Positions 8,733 to 17,832 of a stretch of DNA of 64,000 nt are shown piece by piece. A program made the position numbers and the translations under genes. The stretch is from Halarsenatibacter silvermanii (GTDB lineage: Bacteria > Bacillota > Halanaerobiia > Halanaerobiales > Halarsenatibacteraceae): NCBI RefSeq assembly GCF_900103135.1, contig NZ_FNGO01000003.1, positions 1-64,000 on the forward strand, given 5' to 3'. Numbering within the stretch: the stretch's first letter is position 1; each line of letters begins with the position of its first letter. The notes beneath the pieces were generated by a model. The model searched no databases. It saw nothing but the letters and a program-made list of their open reading frames with translations, and was not told the DNA's origin.

Positions 8733-9758
8733 TTATCTTATCTCTTCCTCGATGCGATCTACCTCATCTAGAAACTCGTCAACAACATCGTCATCTATAG
8801 TGTCATAGGCCCAGTCGAGCACACCTTCTAAAGCAGTCTCCCGAAACTCTTCATAATCCTCTTCAGTCTGATGATAAATCTCCATTCCTTCTTCTTCCAG
8901 CACCTCATCACCGAGAATATCGCTGCGGTGACTCAGGCCTAAAGCAGTTTCATTGGCATGATCTACAGCCATATAAAAGTTTGTTCTTTCCTCTTCAGAT
9001 AGATTTTCATACCATTCGGGATTGACGATCAGCATTCCGGTTGAGGGAAAGGTTCCCGGCCGGGTGACATAATCCTGCACTTCATAGAGAGAGGCATCGA
9101 TTATTATCGAAGCAGGATTCATCTGGCCGTCTGCCACGCCAGTATCCAGAGCTGTATATACCTCTTCCCAGGGAATTGAAGTTCCCGAAGCCCCCAGTGC
9201 CTCGTACATGGCCATCTGGCTTTCGTCCATAGCTCTAAACAATATACCGTCCATATCCTCTACTGTCTGGATCGGCTGCTGGTTATTGGTCAGCAGTACA
9301 AAACCTCCTCGCAAAAACACTTCTATAGGCTTAACGCCGACTTCTTCTTCGATATCCTCATATATCTGACTGGAAAAAGCATTATCTCGATCCCAGAGCT
9401 CGGTGGCCACTCTGATATCATCAGGATAACCATATGGGAGGTTAAATATGAGGGCATCATTATAAAAATGGCTCATGCCGCCGATGGAAACCTGGGCAAC
9501 CTCGATTTCGCCGGCATAGACCATCTCAATCACTTCTTCCATACCGCCCAGAACGTTATCGGGATAAATTTCAGCCTCAATATCGGTGCTTCCTTCCAGA
9601 TAATGTTTTAAAGACATCATGTAACCATGAGATGGGTCTTCATCATCGGCACTCATCTCATGCGACATTCTTATCGAGTCCGCCATTACATCCACAGCAG
9701 TAAAGGCCATGACCAGAGAGACTATGACAAAAACGATCAGTACATTTTTCAACTTCAT
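8733..9758 (-). CDS. dctP: TRAP transporter periplasmic solute-binding protein DctP
   Basis: 341 residues. The start ATG at 9756-9758 follows GGGAGGGA at 8 bases and opens a clear signal peptide (MKLKNVLIVFVIVSLVMAFT, cleavage likely after VMA). The mature part has the DctP pattern: SHEMSADDEDPSHGYMMSL, PDNVLGGMEEVIEMVYAGEI, and a helix LFRAMDESQMAMYEALGASG before PWEEVYTALDTGVADGQMNP, the conserved ligand-lid region. In family members an Arg in this area (here in GILFRAM or nearby) salt-bridges a substrate carboxylate. The likely ligand is therefore a carboxylate such as an N-acyl amino acid, ectoine-like solute or keto acid; the neighbouring D-aminoacylase and nitrilase favour an amino-acid derivative. 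Confidence 0.93.
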   Translation of the reverse strand: MKLKNVLIVFVIVSLVMAFTAVDVMADSIRMSHEMSADDEDPSHGYMMSLKHYLEGSTDIEAEIYPDNVLGGMEEVIEMVYAGEIEVAQVSIGGMSHFYNDALIFNLPYGYPDDIRVATELWDRDNAFSSQIYEDIEEEVGVKPIEVFLRGGFVLLTNNQQPIQTVEDMDGILFRAMDESQMAMYEALGASGTSIPWEEVYTALDTGVADGQMNPASIIIDASLYEVQDYVTRPGTFPSTGMLIVNPEWYENLSEEERTNFYMAVDHANETALGLSHRSDILGDEVLEEEGMEIYHQTEEDYEEFRETALEGVLDWAYDTIDDDVVDEFLDEVDRIEEEIR

Positions 9759-9902
9759 ATGTTTGTTCCCTCCCTGAATTAATTTGATTTTATCGGGGAT
9801 GCTTAAGATACCCCGAAATAAATTTTCCAAAAATTTAGTTTTCCCGAAGATCAAAATCTATAATGAAAATGTTTTAATCGCGCGAATAATTTAAGTTTCA
9901 AT

Positions 9903-11489
9903 TTATTTTCTCAACAGACGGCCGCAGTCTTTTTTTATAACTTCATCATCTTTTACAACAATATCCCCGCCCAATAAGACGTACTTCACTCCTGCAGGAG
10001 CTTTGAGTGGTTCTTGATAGGTCGCCCTATCTCGAAAGCGGGATAAATCCAGTATATTGATGTCCGCCCTCATGCCCTCTTTTAGCTCTCCTCTATCTTC
10101 CAGGCCTAAAACCTGCGCGGGCAGACCTGTCATCTTTCTTACAGCTTCAGTAATATCCAGCGGCTTTTTCCCGCCGGCATACCTATCATATACCCTGGGA
10201 AAAGTTCCGTATATTCGGGGGTGGCCGCCGCTTTCACCGGGAAGTCCATCGCTGCCAAACATCTGAAAAGAAGCCTTCATAATGCTTTTGACATCATCTT
10301 CGGACAGAGTAAAAGCCACCACCAGCCCGCGCCCCTTATTTTTTATCATAAGATCGATAAAAACCTGCCCGGGACTCCTTTCAGTTTTTTCAGCTATCTC
10401 ATCTATCCGACAACCATTCCATTCGGGCGTCTGAGGCAGAGAAAGCACCAGGATGTTTTCCCAGCCATCGGCGCTGGCCAGAAAATTTTCCCAGTCGGAC
10501 TCATCCTCGGTCTCAAGCCGCTCAATCAAATTCCGGGCATAATCATCATCTCTTAAACGGGTGAGAAGCTCTGAAAGCCCCCGGTTCATCTCTTCTGGAG
10601 GTATCAAAGCATTTAAAAAAGTGCTGTTAGCCGTGTAGGGATATTGATCCGCCCAGATCGATAGTCCATCTTCGCGAGCCTTTTTTATCATCTCGATAGC
10701 CCGGGGAGATTCACCCCAGTTTGGCCGTCCCATGCTTTTTAAATGAGATATCAGCGCCGTGACATCCGTCCTCTGCACAATCTCTATTACCTCTTCGATC
10801 GCTTCCAGCAGCTGACTGCCTTCATTGCGCATATGTATGCTGAAAATTCCAGCCCCTTCGCTAACCACTTCATTCAAAGCTGCCAGCTCATCGATGCCGC
10901 TGTAAGCACCGGGGGGATAAACCAATCCGGCCGAAAGTCCGAAAGCTCCGGCGGTTAGAGATCTTTCCAGAATCTCTTTCATATCCGCCAGCTGTTTCTC
11001 ATCAGGAGAAGCATCAGCAAAGCCCATCCGGGAAATCCTGATAGTACCATGTCCGATCAGGGGAACCAGATTGTTGGGGAATGTCTGCTGATCAAGAAAA
11101 TTCAAATACTCCGAAAAATTTCCCCAGCGCCACTCAAACTCCTGTCCACACTTGATGGTATCGATATATTCGTCCAGAAGCTTCTTATGCTTTTCGCGAC
11201 AGGGAGCAGCCGAAAGCCCGCAGGAACCCATCACCTCGGTAGTAACGCCCTGGCGAATTTTGTAATCATAATTCTCCATAGCCCAGGAAATGATATCGGA
11301 GTGACCGTGAGTGTCGATGAAGCCAGGCGTGACAGCTTCTCCTTCAGCTGATATTATCTGTTCCGCTTCGCCGTCCAGTTCAGGGGCAATTCTGACAATA
11401 TGTCCATCTTTGAGTGCAAGATCAGCTTCGTACGGTTCAGATCCGGTGCCATCATAAATCCTTCCATTTTTTATTATTGTATCGTACAT
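9903..11489 (-). CDS. N-acyl-D-amino-acid deacylase (D-aminoacylase, amidohydrolase family)
   Basis: 528 residues, typical of D-aminoacylases. The enzyme removes the acyl group from N-acyl-D-amino acids. Visible landmarks: GFIDTHGHSD (the HxH metal motif, about residue 57-66), TTEVMGSCGLSAAPC (the metal-bridging Cys of this family), FSIHMRNEG and ALISHLKSMG (two further His ligands), and FGSDGLPGESGGHPRIYGTF (the catalytic Asp and active-site loop). The C-terminal beta domain ends with the usual KEGMRADINILDL. No signal peptide, so cytoplasmic. It is the third gene of a minus-strand run (nitrilase, dehydratase, deacylase, TRAP) with short gaps. Related dihydroorotase-like hydantoinases are possible, but the Cys motif argues for D-aminoacylase. 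Confidence 0.88.
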   Translation of the reverse strand: MYDTIIKNGRIYDGTGSEPYEADLALKDGHIVRIAPELDGEAEQIISAEGEAVTPGFIDTHGHSDIISWAMENYDYKIRQGVTTEVMGSCGLSAAPCREKHKKLLDEYIDTIKCGQEFEWRWGNFSEYLNFLDQQTFPNNLVPLIGHGTIRISRMGFADASPDEKQLADMKEILERSLTAGAFGLSAGLVYPPGAYSGIDELAALNEVVSEGAGIFSIHMRNEGSQLLEAIEEVIEIVQRTDVTALISHLKSMGRPNWGESPRAIEMIKKAREDGLSIWADQYPYTANSTFLNALIPPEEMNRGLSELLTRLRDDDYARNLIERLETEDESDWENFLASADGWENILVLSLPQTPEWNGCRIDEIAEKTERSPGQVFIDLMIKNKGRGLVVAFTLSEDDVKSIMKASFQMFGSDGLPGESGGHPRIYGTFPRVYDRYAGGKKPLDITEAVRKMTGLPAQVLGLEDRGELKEGMRADINILDLSRFRDRATYQEPLKAPAGVKYVLLGGDIVVKDDEVIKKDCGRLLRK

Positions 11490-11522
11490 AATTAAATTTC
11501 ATCAACCTTTCTTTTATTCTAA

Positions 11523-12515
11523 TTATTGATGTTTTTGAGATGAATCCAGCTCACTGAGTATATCGACGATTAGTTCCCGATCGATATTTCCGCCGGAAAT
11601 AAGACATACCACAGGGCCTTCACCGCCGGATAACGTGAGCTTATCCAGAGCAGCCACGGAAACCGCTCCAGCCAATTCAGCCGTGAGGTTGGCTTCGAGC
11701 AGCAGTTCGCGAAAAGATTCTTTCATCTCATCTTCACTTACAGCAAAAACTTTTTCTACATTCTCCCTGACAATTTCAAAAGTCAAATCACCCGGCCTGG
11801 CCACCTTGATCCCATCGGCCAGAGTGTCAACTTCGGCTAACGATTCGATTCTCGTTTTTTGCAGGGAATTTCTCATCGATGCTGCTCCCCCAGCTTCCAC
11901 ACCATAAATCAACGTTGATGAAGAGAAAACATTTCGGGCCAGACTTATACCAGAAATTCCCCCGCCGCCACCAATAGGGGCCACAACCGCACCCGGTTCC
12001 GGCAGCTGAGTAAAAATTTCATATCCCAGAGTAGTATTACCCCGTATTATATCCTGATCATCAAAACTGGAAATATAAACTCTTTCATTTTCAGCTGCAA
12101 AATTTTTGGCTATCTTTACAGCTTCATCATAGTTATCCCCGGCAATTCTAATTTCCGCCCCCAGAGACCTGATTTTGTCTATTTTGGTCTGCGGGGTTTT
12201 ATGCGGGACAAAAATCCTGGCAGGAACATCTTTAGACCGGGCTGCCAGCGACAGGCCCAGACCGTGATTGCCGGAAGAAGCTGTTACCACACCCTTTTTG
12301 AGTCGGCCAGAAGGCAGCTCAGCCAGCTTATAGGAATTCCCGCGTATTTTAAAAGCGCCTGTTTTCTGAAAATTTTCTAATTTTAAATAAATATCACGCT
12401 CATATCTTTTGCTCAAGAACTCTGCATAGATCAGGGGAGTCTGAAAAAAATTGCTCTTTATCTTATCATATATTTGATCCAGCTCCATCCTATCAAATTC
12501 GCTGAATTTTTCCAC
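11523..12515 (-). CDS. PLP-dependent threonine/serine dehydratase-like enzyme
   Basis: 330 residues from a GTG start that lies 8 bases after GGAGG; a TTG five codons earlier is the alternative. The catalytic Lys sits in KLENFQKTGAFKIRGNSYKL, the phosphate-side loop is TASSGNHGLGLSLAAR, and PIGGGGGISGISLA is the PLP phosphate cradle. These define the fold II threonine ammonia-lyase/serine racemase group. There is no C-terminal ACT domain, so it is a catabolic or racemase-type member rather than the regulated IlvA. Ectoine-pathway EutB proteins are in the same family, but the other ectoine genes are absent. It ends 33 bases before the D-aminoacylase start, consistent with one operon that deacylates and then deaminates or racemises an amino acid. 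Confidence 0.85.
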   Translation of the reverse strand: MEKFSEFDRMELDQIYDKIKSNFFQTPLIYAEFLSKRYERDIYLKLENFQKTGAFKIRGNSYKLAELPSGRLKKGVVTASSGNHGLGLSLAARSKDVPARIFVPHKTPQTKIDKIRSLGAEIRIAGDNYDEAVKIAKNFAAENERVYISSFDDQDIIRGNTTLGYEIFTQLPEPGAVVAPIGGGGGISGISLARNVFSSSTLIYGVEAGGAASMRNSLQKTRIESLAEVDTLADGIKVARPGDLTFEIVRENVEKVFAVSEDEMKESFRELLLEANLTAELAGAVSVAALDKLTLSGGEGPVVCLISGGNIDRELIVDILSELDSSQKHQ

Positions 12516-12610
12516 CAAATATTCCTCCAAATTTTGAACTATTTATTTAGTAATCTATAATATCAGATACCCGCTGGATATTCAAGATACCTGTTTTTTT
12601 CTGGAAACTT

Positions 12611-13537
12611 TTAATGGATCCGCAGTTCAAAAACATCGGGACGGGAATAATGACCGTTAACATCAAAGTCCATTCGACTTTTAGGAATCAAATCAAGATC
12701 GAGTTCTGCCATTAAAATCCCTTCTTCATTATAAAGAGGCCCGGCCAAATATTTGCCGAGCGGATCAATAATTGCGCTTCCTCCTCGACACATGATCTTG
12801 GGCTGATCGTCAATCATTCCATAATAATTCAGATCTTCTGGATACATATCCCTGGTCACAAATTGATTGCAGGCCAGGACAAAGTTGCGCCCTTCCAGCG
12901 CTATATGCTGAATAGTGGACTGCCATTCATCTCGCGCGTCGGCAGTGGGAGCAGCATAAAAAGATACTCCTTCTTGATAGATAGCAGCACGAGCAAGAGG
13001 CATATAATTTTCCCAGCAGATCAGACCACCCAGAGTACCGTAGGGGGTGTCGACTGTCGAAAGGGTCGAACTATCTCCTTCACCCCAGATTAATCTTTCT
13101 GATCCAGTCGGTTTCAATTTTTGATGCTTGGCTAAAAGATTACCCCCGGGACCAAAATATAATAAAGAGTTATAAATTGTACTGTTATTTTGAGATTCAT
13201 CAGTCTCATTTACACCCATTACCAGATAGATATCAGCTTCCCCGGCGGCAGATGCCAATTCTTCTGTTATCTCCCCCGGAACTTTCACAGAATTGCGGTA
13301 AAATTTTAAATAATCCTCCCGGCCAGCATCTGATCTGCTGCCAATTTTGCAGCCAAAATTTAAACCCCTGGGATAGCCTGAAAGGAAAGATTCTGGAAAT
13401 ACCACTATCTCTGCCCCTTTCTGGCTCGCTTCTTTGATTAGCCTCAAACTTTTTTCTAAAGTTTGCTCTTTATCCATGAGGGCTGGCGAAGCCTGAACAA
13501 CTGCTGCAGTCACTTTATCCTTAATATTTTCTGACAC
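12611..13537 (-). CDS. Nitrilase (aliphatic/aromatic nitrilase branch)
   Basis: 308 residues from a GTG start preceded by AAAGGAGG at about 8 bases; the longer frame has no ribosome binding site. The full Glu-Lys-Cys triad is visible: VVFPESFLSGYPRG (Glu), LLAKHQKLKPTGSERLIWGE (Lys) and GGLICWENYMPLARAA (Cys). The CWEN[YF]MPL context is that of true nitrilases, which hydrolyse nitriles to carboxylic acid and ammonia, rather than amidases. The YAAPTADARDEW segment is also typical. It is the promoter-proximal gene of the cluster that continues with the dehydratase, deacylase and TRAP genes, so its product acid may feed the same pathway. The physiological nitrile is not deducible. Confidence 0.9.
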   Translation of the reverse strand: MSENIKDKVTAAVVQASPALMDKEQTLEKSLRLIKEASQKGAEIVVFPESFLSGYPRGLNFGCKIGSRSDAGREDYLKFYRNSVKVPGEITEELASAAGEADIYLVMGVNETDESQNNSTIYNSLLYFGPGGNLLAKHQKLKPTGSERLIWGEGDSSTLSTVDTPYGTLGGLICWENYMPLARAAIYQEGVSFYAAPTADARDEWQSTIQHIALEGRNFVLACNQFVTRDMYPEDLNYYGMIDDQPKIMCRGGSAIIDPLGKYLAGPLYNEEGILMAELDLDLIPKSRMDFDVNGHYSRPDVFELRIH

Positions 13538-13666
13538 CTCGATTCCTCCTTTAATAAACCTAACAAACATCCGATAACTCAAAATCACTTTCTTTGTTAA
13601 AATCAAATCTTGTAAACTTTGAATAATAAAAATAATTCTATGCCGGGTTAAAATCCCTCATAAAAA

Positions 13667-14104
13667 TTAGCCAATTTTTGCTCTCTGCAGCTCCAAAAAC
13701 TCCACAATAAGCTCATGGTAATCCATCAAAGCCTCCATCTCCTCACCTCGGAGCTGTTTTTTCACCTCAAGATATTCATTTTCACGCTCATTTAAATGAG
13801 GTTTGTTTCGCAAAACTTCTTCATTTTCAAGATCATCATATTCCTTTTCGATCCCCTCAGTCCATTGTTTAATCTGTCCTACCTTTTCTGCCAGAGCCAC
13901 CAGCTCTTCCAGATGCTGCTCCTCTTCTTCAGTCCATTCTGCCTGTTTTTTTACGCTCTCTCCTTCAGAATTCCATTCTACCCCTAAAACTGAGCTAATC
14001 ATCTTCATGGCATTTCCAGGACCTGCTGCTTCCTCCCGCAGCTCCGATCTCAACTCGGGTTTGATTATAAGTTCTCCCTGTTCATTTCTTTCTTTGAACT
14101 CCAT
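13667..14104 (-). CDS. Acidic coiled-coil protein of unknown function
   Basis: 145 residues starting at the ATG 14102-14104, preceded by GGAGGTG at about 8 bases. The protein is dominated by Glu, Lys and Leu heptad-like stretches (WTEEEEQHLEELVALAEKVG and later ENEYLEVKKQLRGEEMEALM), so a helical bundle or coiled coil is expected. No signal peptide or membrane segment. No family recognised. It lies between the glycosylase-like gene and the nitrilase on the minus strand, with a 16-base gap to the former, and may be co-transcribed. Function unknown. Confidence 0.6.
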   Translation of the reverse strand: MEFKERNEQGELIIKPELRSELREEAAGPGNAMKMISSVLGVEWNSEGESVKKQAEWTEEEEQHLEELVALAEKVGQIKQWTEGIEKEYDDLENEEVLRNKPHLNERENEYLEVKKQLRGEEMEALMDYHELIVEFLELQRAKIG

Positions 14105-14120
14105 AATCGCGCACCTCCTC

Positions 14121-14650
14121 TCAGTGCAGGTTGCCCTCTCTGTGTACCACATCATAGGCAAAAAGGGCGTATCCTATTTCCGCAGTGGTAAAATCGGTCT
14201 CATCTGCCATCTGCCTGACTATATCAACTATTTTTACATAATCATCAGGCTGAAACCTCTCTTTTTCCTCCTCAAAATATCCCAGTCTCCACAGAGCAGC
14301 CCAAACTCTGGTATCGATAACACAATGTCGTTTACCATCGAGACTGGTAAGGATGGCCGAGGCTGTAGGGGTGGCAACTCCCTTTAAGCTGACGTAAAGA
14401 GCCAGGCGACAGAAATCATCCTCGAGCCTGTAGGCTGCCCCGGTCACCTTCTCCACCCGTTCGGCCGGATTTTTTTGACATGATAGGAACTGCGGGTGGA
14501 ATTTAAATGAGCCAGGTCATAGAGTTCTTCCCGGGTGAGATAACCCTTTTTGTGATACCCTTCCCCCAGCTCATTTAGTCGACCGGGATAAAGTCCTGAA
14601 GTTTCTTCATATTTTTTCAGATATCTGGTGAAATCTATCTTTTTTATCAA
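14121..14650 (-). pseudogene. Frameshifted HhH-GPD/8-oxoguanine-glycosylase-like gene
   Basis: Two overlapping frames join into one protein of about 176 residues. The first (14444-14650) gives MIKKIDFTRYLKKYEETSG and ends with HVKKIRPNGWRR. The second (14121-14456) gives VEKVTGAAYRLEDDFCRLAL, then SLKGVATPTASAILT and GKRHCVIDTRVWAALWRLGY. LKGVxxPxASAIL with a downstream Asp in VIDxRVW is the pattern of small helix-hairpin-helix DNA glycosylase-like proteins. The junction is a seven-base T tract at 14470-14476 (A7 in the mRNA). One extra A (or two fewer) gives a smooth HVKKNPAERVEKVTG. The ATG start overlaps the end of the C69 gene. Slippage, sequencing error and a real mutation cannot be told apart here. 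DNA repair role is inference from the family. Confidence 0.65.
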
Positions 14651-16131
14651 TCTTTAGATTCACCCCTCTCTCTGAATTCTTCTTCCGCCCAGGGATAAAA
14701 CTTCTCATCGATTGTAGCATGAAGCCGATCTTCTCTTCCTTTTTCTCCCGGCTCACTTATGCCATATAATAATCTTGTTTTGATCTCAATACTATCAGCC
14801 AGTTTTTTAGCAGCTTCCAGACCTTCCCGGGCCAGCTTATGATTCAATTCCGTCAGAGGCCTTTTGGCCTGCTCAAAATCTTTTTCGTTGCACAATCCTC
14901 TTATCATGCTTTTAACATCATTCAGCTGCATAATGGCTCTTTCTTCAAAAGCCTGAAGGGTGTCGACCACCTCCGCCCGGAATTCTTCAGGGTGTTCAGC
15001 CACCAGATGGTAAAGACGCTTGAAAGCTCTAAAAGCATAGGGAGTCGATTCCCTGCCCTGAAAATCAGGATCGATAAATCGCGTGCTTTCACCGCGGGTC
15101 AAGTATCTGTGTTTTTTGTATTCGATGGGAATTTCCTGAATGCCCAGCGGAAAGGGTATGAAAGGACTGGTGAGGGTGGGGCCGCTTCCCATCCAGATAG
15201 TTGCCAGAAAATCGTGTTCGAGATCAGCCATGCAGGCAACCTTTCCGTAGCCCGAGGTTACAGAGGTTATTAGAGGACTTCTCACTGCCCCGATCATATC
15301 AATCAGGCCTAAATCCGGCGCCCTTTCCTGCAGCAGGCTTTCCATTCTGGCAACACCAGCTGAACGGATCTGCTTTCCCGGCTTCTCCGGCTGCTGGTCG
15401 GTCTGATAAACCCGACCAAAATTAAATTCTCTCTCTGAATCCGGATCATACCATCCCTGTTCTATCGCAAAGGAAAATAAGTTATCTGCCCCCATGTAAT
15501 CCGGGCGGCTCTGATAATCCGGCGGAATCCTTTCCAGATATCCAGGGCGGGAAACTCGAATTTCATCTTCAGCCAGACGTCGGGCTGCCCAGAGCCCTTT
15601 ACCGCCGGCCAGCTCTATCATTATCCAGCCTTCTTCTTCATCGGCAAACATATGAGAATTGCCGCCATAAGTTGCATAGCCAAACTCTTCTATCAACTCA
15701 CCGGCAATCTCTACAGCCTGCCGGGCACTTCCGGCCTTCTGCATAACAATTTTTGAAATGTCGCTGAAGTTAACTCCACGCTGTGGCTCTGGGGTCATCT
15801 TCCTCAATTCAGGCCGCGAAGGCGACCAGACGGCGGCGGCTGCTACCCCAGCTTCATTCAAACCTCCGTTTTCCAGCGGAGGCGGCAACCCTTTCCAGGC
15901 CGAATACCGGCTGGTTATATATCTTTTGGTCTGCTCGGGTCTGGGTATTTGGATTAGCTCCCCCGGAAACATAGCTTCCGAATTGACTCCAACCTTCATT
16001 TTCGCTTCCGGATGGTTTTCCTCTCTTTCTGCCAGATAAAAATAATGGCTGGAAGGCTCATCCCCATAACCGGCCAGAAATACACATCCATCTTCGGTCA
16101 AATTTTTGCCGACATACAGGCTGACACTCAA
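14647..16131 (-). CDS. C69-family peptidase-like (dipeptidase) protein with Ser in place of the N-terminal Cys
   Basis: 494 residues, the length of peptidase family C69 (dipeptidase A-like Ntn hydrolases). Recognisable: LYVGKNLTEDGCVFLAGYGD near the N-terminus, GLNEAGVAAAA, and the WIMIELAGGKGLWAARRL core. C69 members normally begin MxCTTxxVGK, with the Cys acting as the Ntn nucleophile. Here the N-terminus is MSVSLYVGKN, so the aligned position is Ser2 (or Ser4). Start is TTG at 16129-16131, seven bases after GGAGGT. Either a Ser-type Ntn hydrolase or an inactive homologue. It overlaps the glycosylase-like gene by 4 bases and follows the cyclase by 14 bases, so it is operonic. The likely role is cleaving dipeptides or amides for the island's catabolism. 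Confidence 0.8.
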   Translation of the reverse strand: MSVSLYVGKNLTEDGCVFLAGYGDEPSSHYFYLAEREENHPEAKMKVGVNSEAMFPGELIQIPRPEQTKRYITSRYSAWKGLPPPLENGGLNEAGVAAAAVWSPSRPELRKMTPEPQRGVNFSDISKIVMQKAGSARQAVEIAGELIEEFGYATYGGNSHMFADEEEGWIMIELAGGKGLWAARRLAEDEIRVSRPGYLERIPPDYQSRPDYMGADNLFSFAIEQGWYDPDSEREFNFGRVYQTDQQPEKPGKQIRSAGVARMESLLQERAPDLGLIDMIGAVRSPLITSVTSGYGKVACMADLEHDFLATIWMGSGPTLTSPFIPFPLGIQEIPIEYKKHRYLTRGESTRFIDPDFQGRESTPYAFRAFKRLYHLVAEHPEEFRAEVVDTLQAFEERAIMQLNDVKSMIRGLCNEKDFEQAKRPLTELNHKLAREGLEAAKKLADSIEIKTRLLYGISEPGEKGREDRLHATIDEKFYPWAEEEFRERGESKD

Positions 16132-16145
16132 TCATTTCACCTCCA

Positions 16146-16802
16146 TCAATATTCAATCACCACGCGGGCCTGGGCCCCATCGCCATCTTTTATCTTCAAC
16201 GGAAGGGCATATACTTTTATTCTGCCCTCGGGCACAGCCGCAAGATTGGTCAAACTCTCAATAGCATAAATTCCATTTCCAAGAAGTGATTTGTGAACCG
16301 GAGCTTTATCCTGCTGCAGGTTTCTGGAGCTGTCCAGAGTGGGGGCATCTATTCCCACAGCTGTGATTTCTTCTTCAACCATCATTTCGGCTGCTTCAGA
16401 GCTCAAATAAGGATTTTTTTGAAAATAACTCTTCTCTCCAAAGTGTTCATCGCTCCAGCCCGTGGCTGCTATGAGAATATCTCCCTTTCTTAATTCCCCT
16501 CTATTCCTGATATCTGCAGCTGTTATTTCAGCTTCGGGACCGCGATCCATAAATTTCATCAGCACTCCCGTCCCTATAAATTTATTCACCGGAATTTCAT
16601 CCAGTTTTTGCCCTTCGGGAATAAAATGAAAAGGGGCATCAATATGGGTTCCGGTATGAGAAGAAAATTTAAAACAGGAAGCAGCACATCTTCCATCCTG
16701 ATGAGTTTGGGTTCTCTTAATTTCGGTATCATGATGATAATCCGCAGGAAAACTATTCATCTCATCGTAAATAGACAGGGTAGCATCGACGAATTTGCTC
16801 AA
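16146..16802 (-). CDS. Metal-dependent cyclase-family hydrolase (kynurenine formamidase-like)
   Basis: 218 residues. The signature HTGTHIDAPFHFIPEG (about residues 49-64) is the HxGTHxDxPxH metal motif of the cyclase family (Pfam Cyclase), which includes bacterial kynurenine formamidase KynB and isatin hydrolase. The FPADYHHDTEIKR opening and the GIDAPTLDSS segment also fit. The start is TTG, eight bases after AAGGAGGAA. Predicted cytoplasmic Zn or Mn hydrolase of an amide or lactam bond. It is the first gene of the minus-strand catabolic run and sits 14 bases before the C69-like gene. No tryptophan-pathway genes are near, so KynB activity is not assumed. Confidence 0.85.
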   Translation of the reverse strand: MSKFVDATLSIYDEMNSFPADYHHDTEIKRTQTHQDGRCAASCFKFSSHTGTHIDAPFHFIPEGQKLDEIPVNKFIGTGVLMKFMDRGPEAEITAADIRNRGELRKGDILIAATGWSDEHFGEKSYFQKNPYLSSEAAEMMVEEEITAVGIDAPTLDSSRNLQQDKAPVHKSLLGNGIYAIESLTNLAAVPEGRIKVYALPLKIKDGDGAQARVVIEY

Positions 16803-16945
16803 AATCTATTCCTCCTTTTCTTCTGCAGTCCGATTTACAATCTGCAGCTTTAGTAAATGATGGCTATTTTAAATTTTCTGCAGCGAAAGAAATTTTCCTT
16901 TCTGACAGCCCGATTAATTAAATCTTCTTATCAATTCAAGCTCTT

Positions 16946-17383
16946 TCAACAGGCTCTTTCAATAAGATAAATTCCTGTGAGGGCCAGTACTATTACCCCG
17001 GCTTCAACGGTGAACCCCCACTGCCAGCTCAGTTCAATTCTTTCAAAACTATTCCAGTGACTTATGAAAATTCTACCCGACATAATATCAGTATGATCAA
17101 CCAGCAGATGTTCTATATCTGGAGCTGCAGCAGCAAGCCCGGCAATCAGCACCGGCTTCTTAAAATCAACCAATTTTATCATCAGAAGCATAATTAAAAC
17201 TGCTCCAGTCAGATCGATAAGGCGGAGATGAAGATCAAAAGTATAGCCTATTTGCGGCAGAAAATCCAGCAGGATATGGCTGCCAGCCGCCAGCAAAATC
17301 GTTAAAGTCCACTCGCGGCCGCTGCCCGGATTTATCAATCTCCCCAGAAAACCGCCGGCAGCAGTGTGAGCAGCTACAATCAT
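16946..17383 (-). CDS. Integral membrane protein, DUF457/YdjM-like putative metal-dependent hydrolase
   Basis: 145 residues with about four hydrophobic segments. It begins MIVAAHTAAGGFLGRLINPG, and contains GSHILLDFLPQIG and AAAAPDIEHLLVDH. The paired His/Asp in a SHxxxDFxP context and the PDIEHLL segment are typical of the LexA-controlled YdjM/DUF457 membrane family, often described as putative metal-dependent hydrolases. Activity is unproven for the family. It begins 3 bases after the stop codon of the MazG-like gene, so the two are an operon. Confidence 0.6.
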   Translation of the reverse strand: MIVAAHTAAGGFLGRLINPGSGREWTLTILLAAGSHILLDFLPQIGYTFDLHLRLIDLTGAVLIMLLMIKLVDFKKPVLIAGLAAAAPDIEHLLVDHTDIMSGRIFISHWNSFERIELSWQWGFTVEAGVIVLALTGIYLIERAC

Positions 17384-17386
17384 TTT

Positions 17387-17698
17387 TTATTCCTCAGCTT
17401 TCAAAAGGATTAATTTTTTATCAAAACCGCCGCGCTCTTTTTTCTTCTCCATTCTTAAATCCTCCAATTTTTCCATATTCAATCCGTGCTGGTCCGCCAG
17501 AGCAGCTACAACTTCCAGAATATCAATCAGTTCTTCAACTTCTTCTTCCTGTAAATACTCTTCCACTTCTTCCTGCAGTTTTTTTTGAAGTGCCTGAAAA
17601 AATTCTTCACCTTCGACTTTTTTTACTTCGTATTCTTTCTCCGCATTTTCTATAATTTCAGGTATGTGATTTCTGATCAATTTGTTGTACTCTTTCAT
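17387..17698 (-). CDS. MazG-superfamily nucleotide pyrophosphohydrolase-like protein
   Basis: 103 residues matching a well-known short family (often called phosphoribosyl-ATP pyrophosphohydrolase-like). It starts EYNKLIRNHIPEII, contains the metal-binding EExxE helices KLQEEVEEYLQEEEVEELID followed by ILEVVAALADQHG, and ends with RGGFDKKLIL. The EExxE...ExxD pattern binds Mg2+ in all-alpha NTP pyrophosphohydrolases, which hydrolyse NTPs or modified dNTPs. Start ATG preceded by AAGGAGGTTG. Cytoplasmic. It is co-transcribed with the downstream membrane protein. The substrate is not deducible. Confidence 0.85.
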   Translation of the reverse strand: MKEYNKLIRNHIPEIIENAEKEYEVKKVEGEEFFQALQKKLQEEVEEYLQEEEVEELIDILEVVAALADQHGLNMEKLEDLRMEKKKERGGFDKKLILLKAEE

Positions 17699-17740
17699 TT
17701 CTAATCAACCTCCTTCCCTAAAATATACTCAGAAAATAAA

Positions 17741-17765
17741 CCCTCCCAGAAGGCGAGCGGGAGGG
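17741..17765 (-). terminator. Intrinsic terminator after the NCS2 permease gene
   Basis: CCCTCCC (17741-17747) pairs with GGGAGGG (17759-17765) around an 11-base loop. On the minus strand the hairpin is followed by TTTATTTTC. It lies about 70 bases past the stop of the permease gene. Confidence 0.7.
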
Positions 17766-17832
17766 CCTGCACACATCCAGAAATATTATTATTCCTCTAT
17801 CCACTAATATAGGAATTCAATTCCGATTTTTT

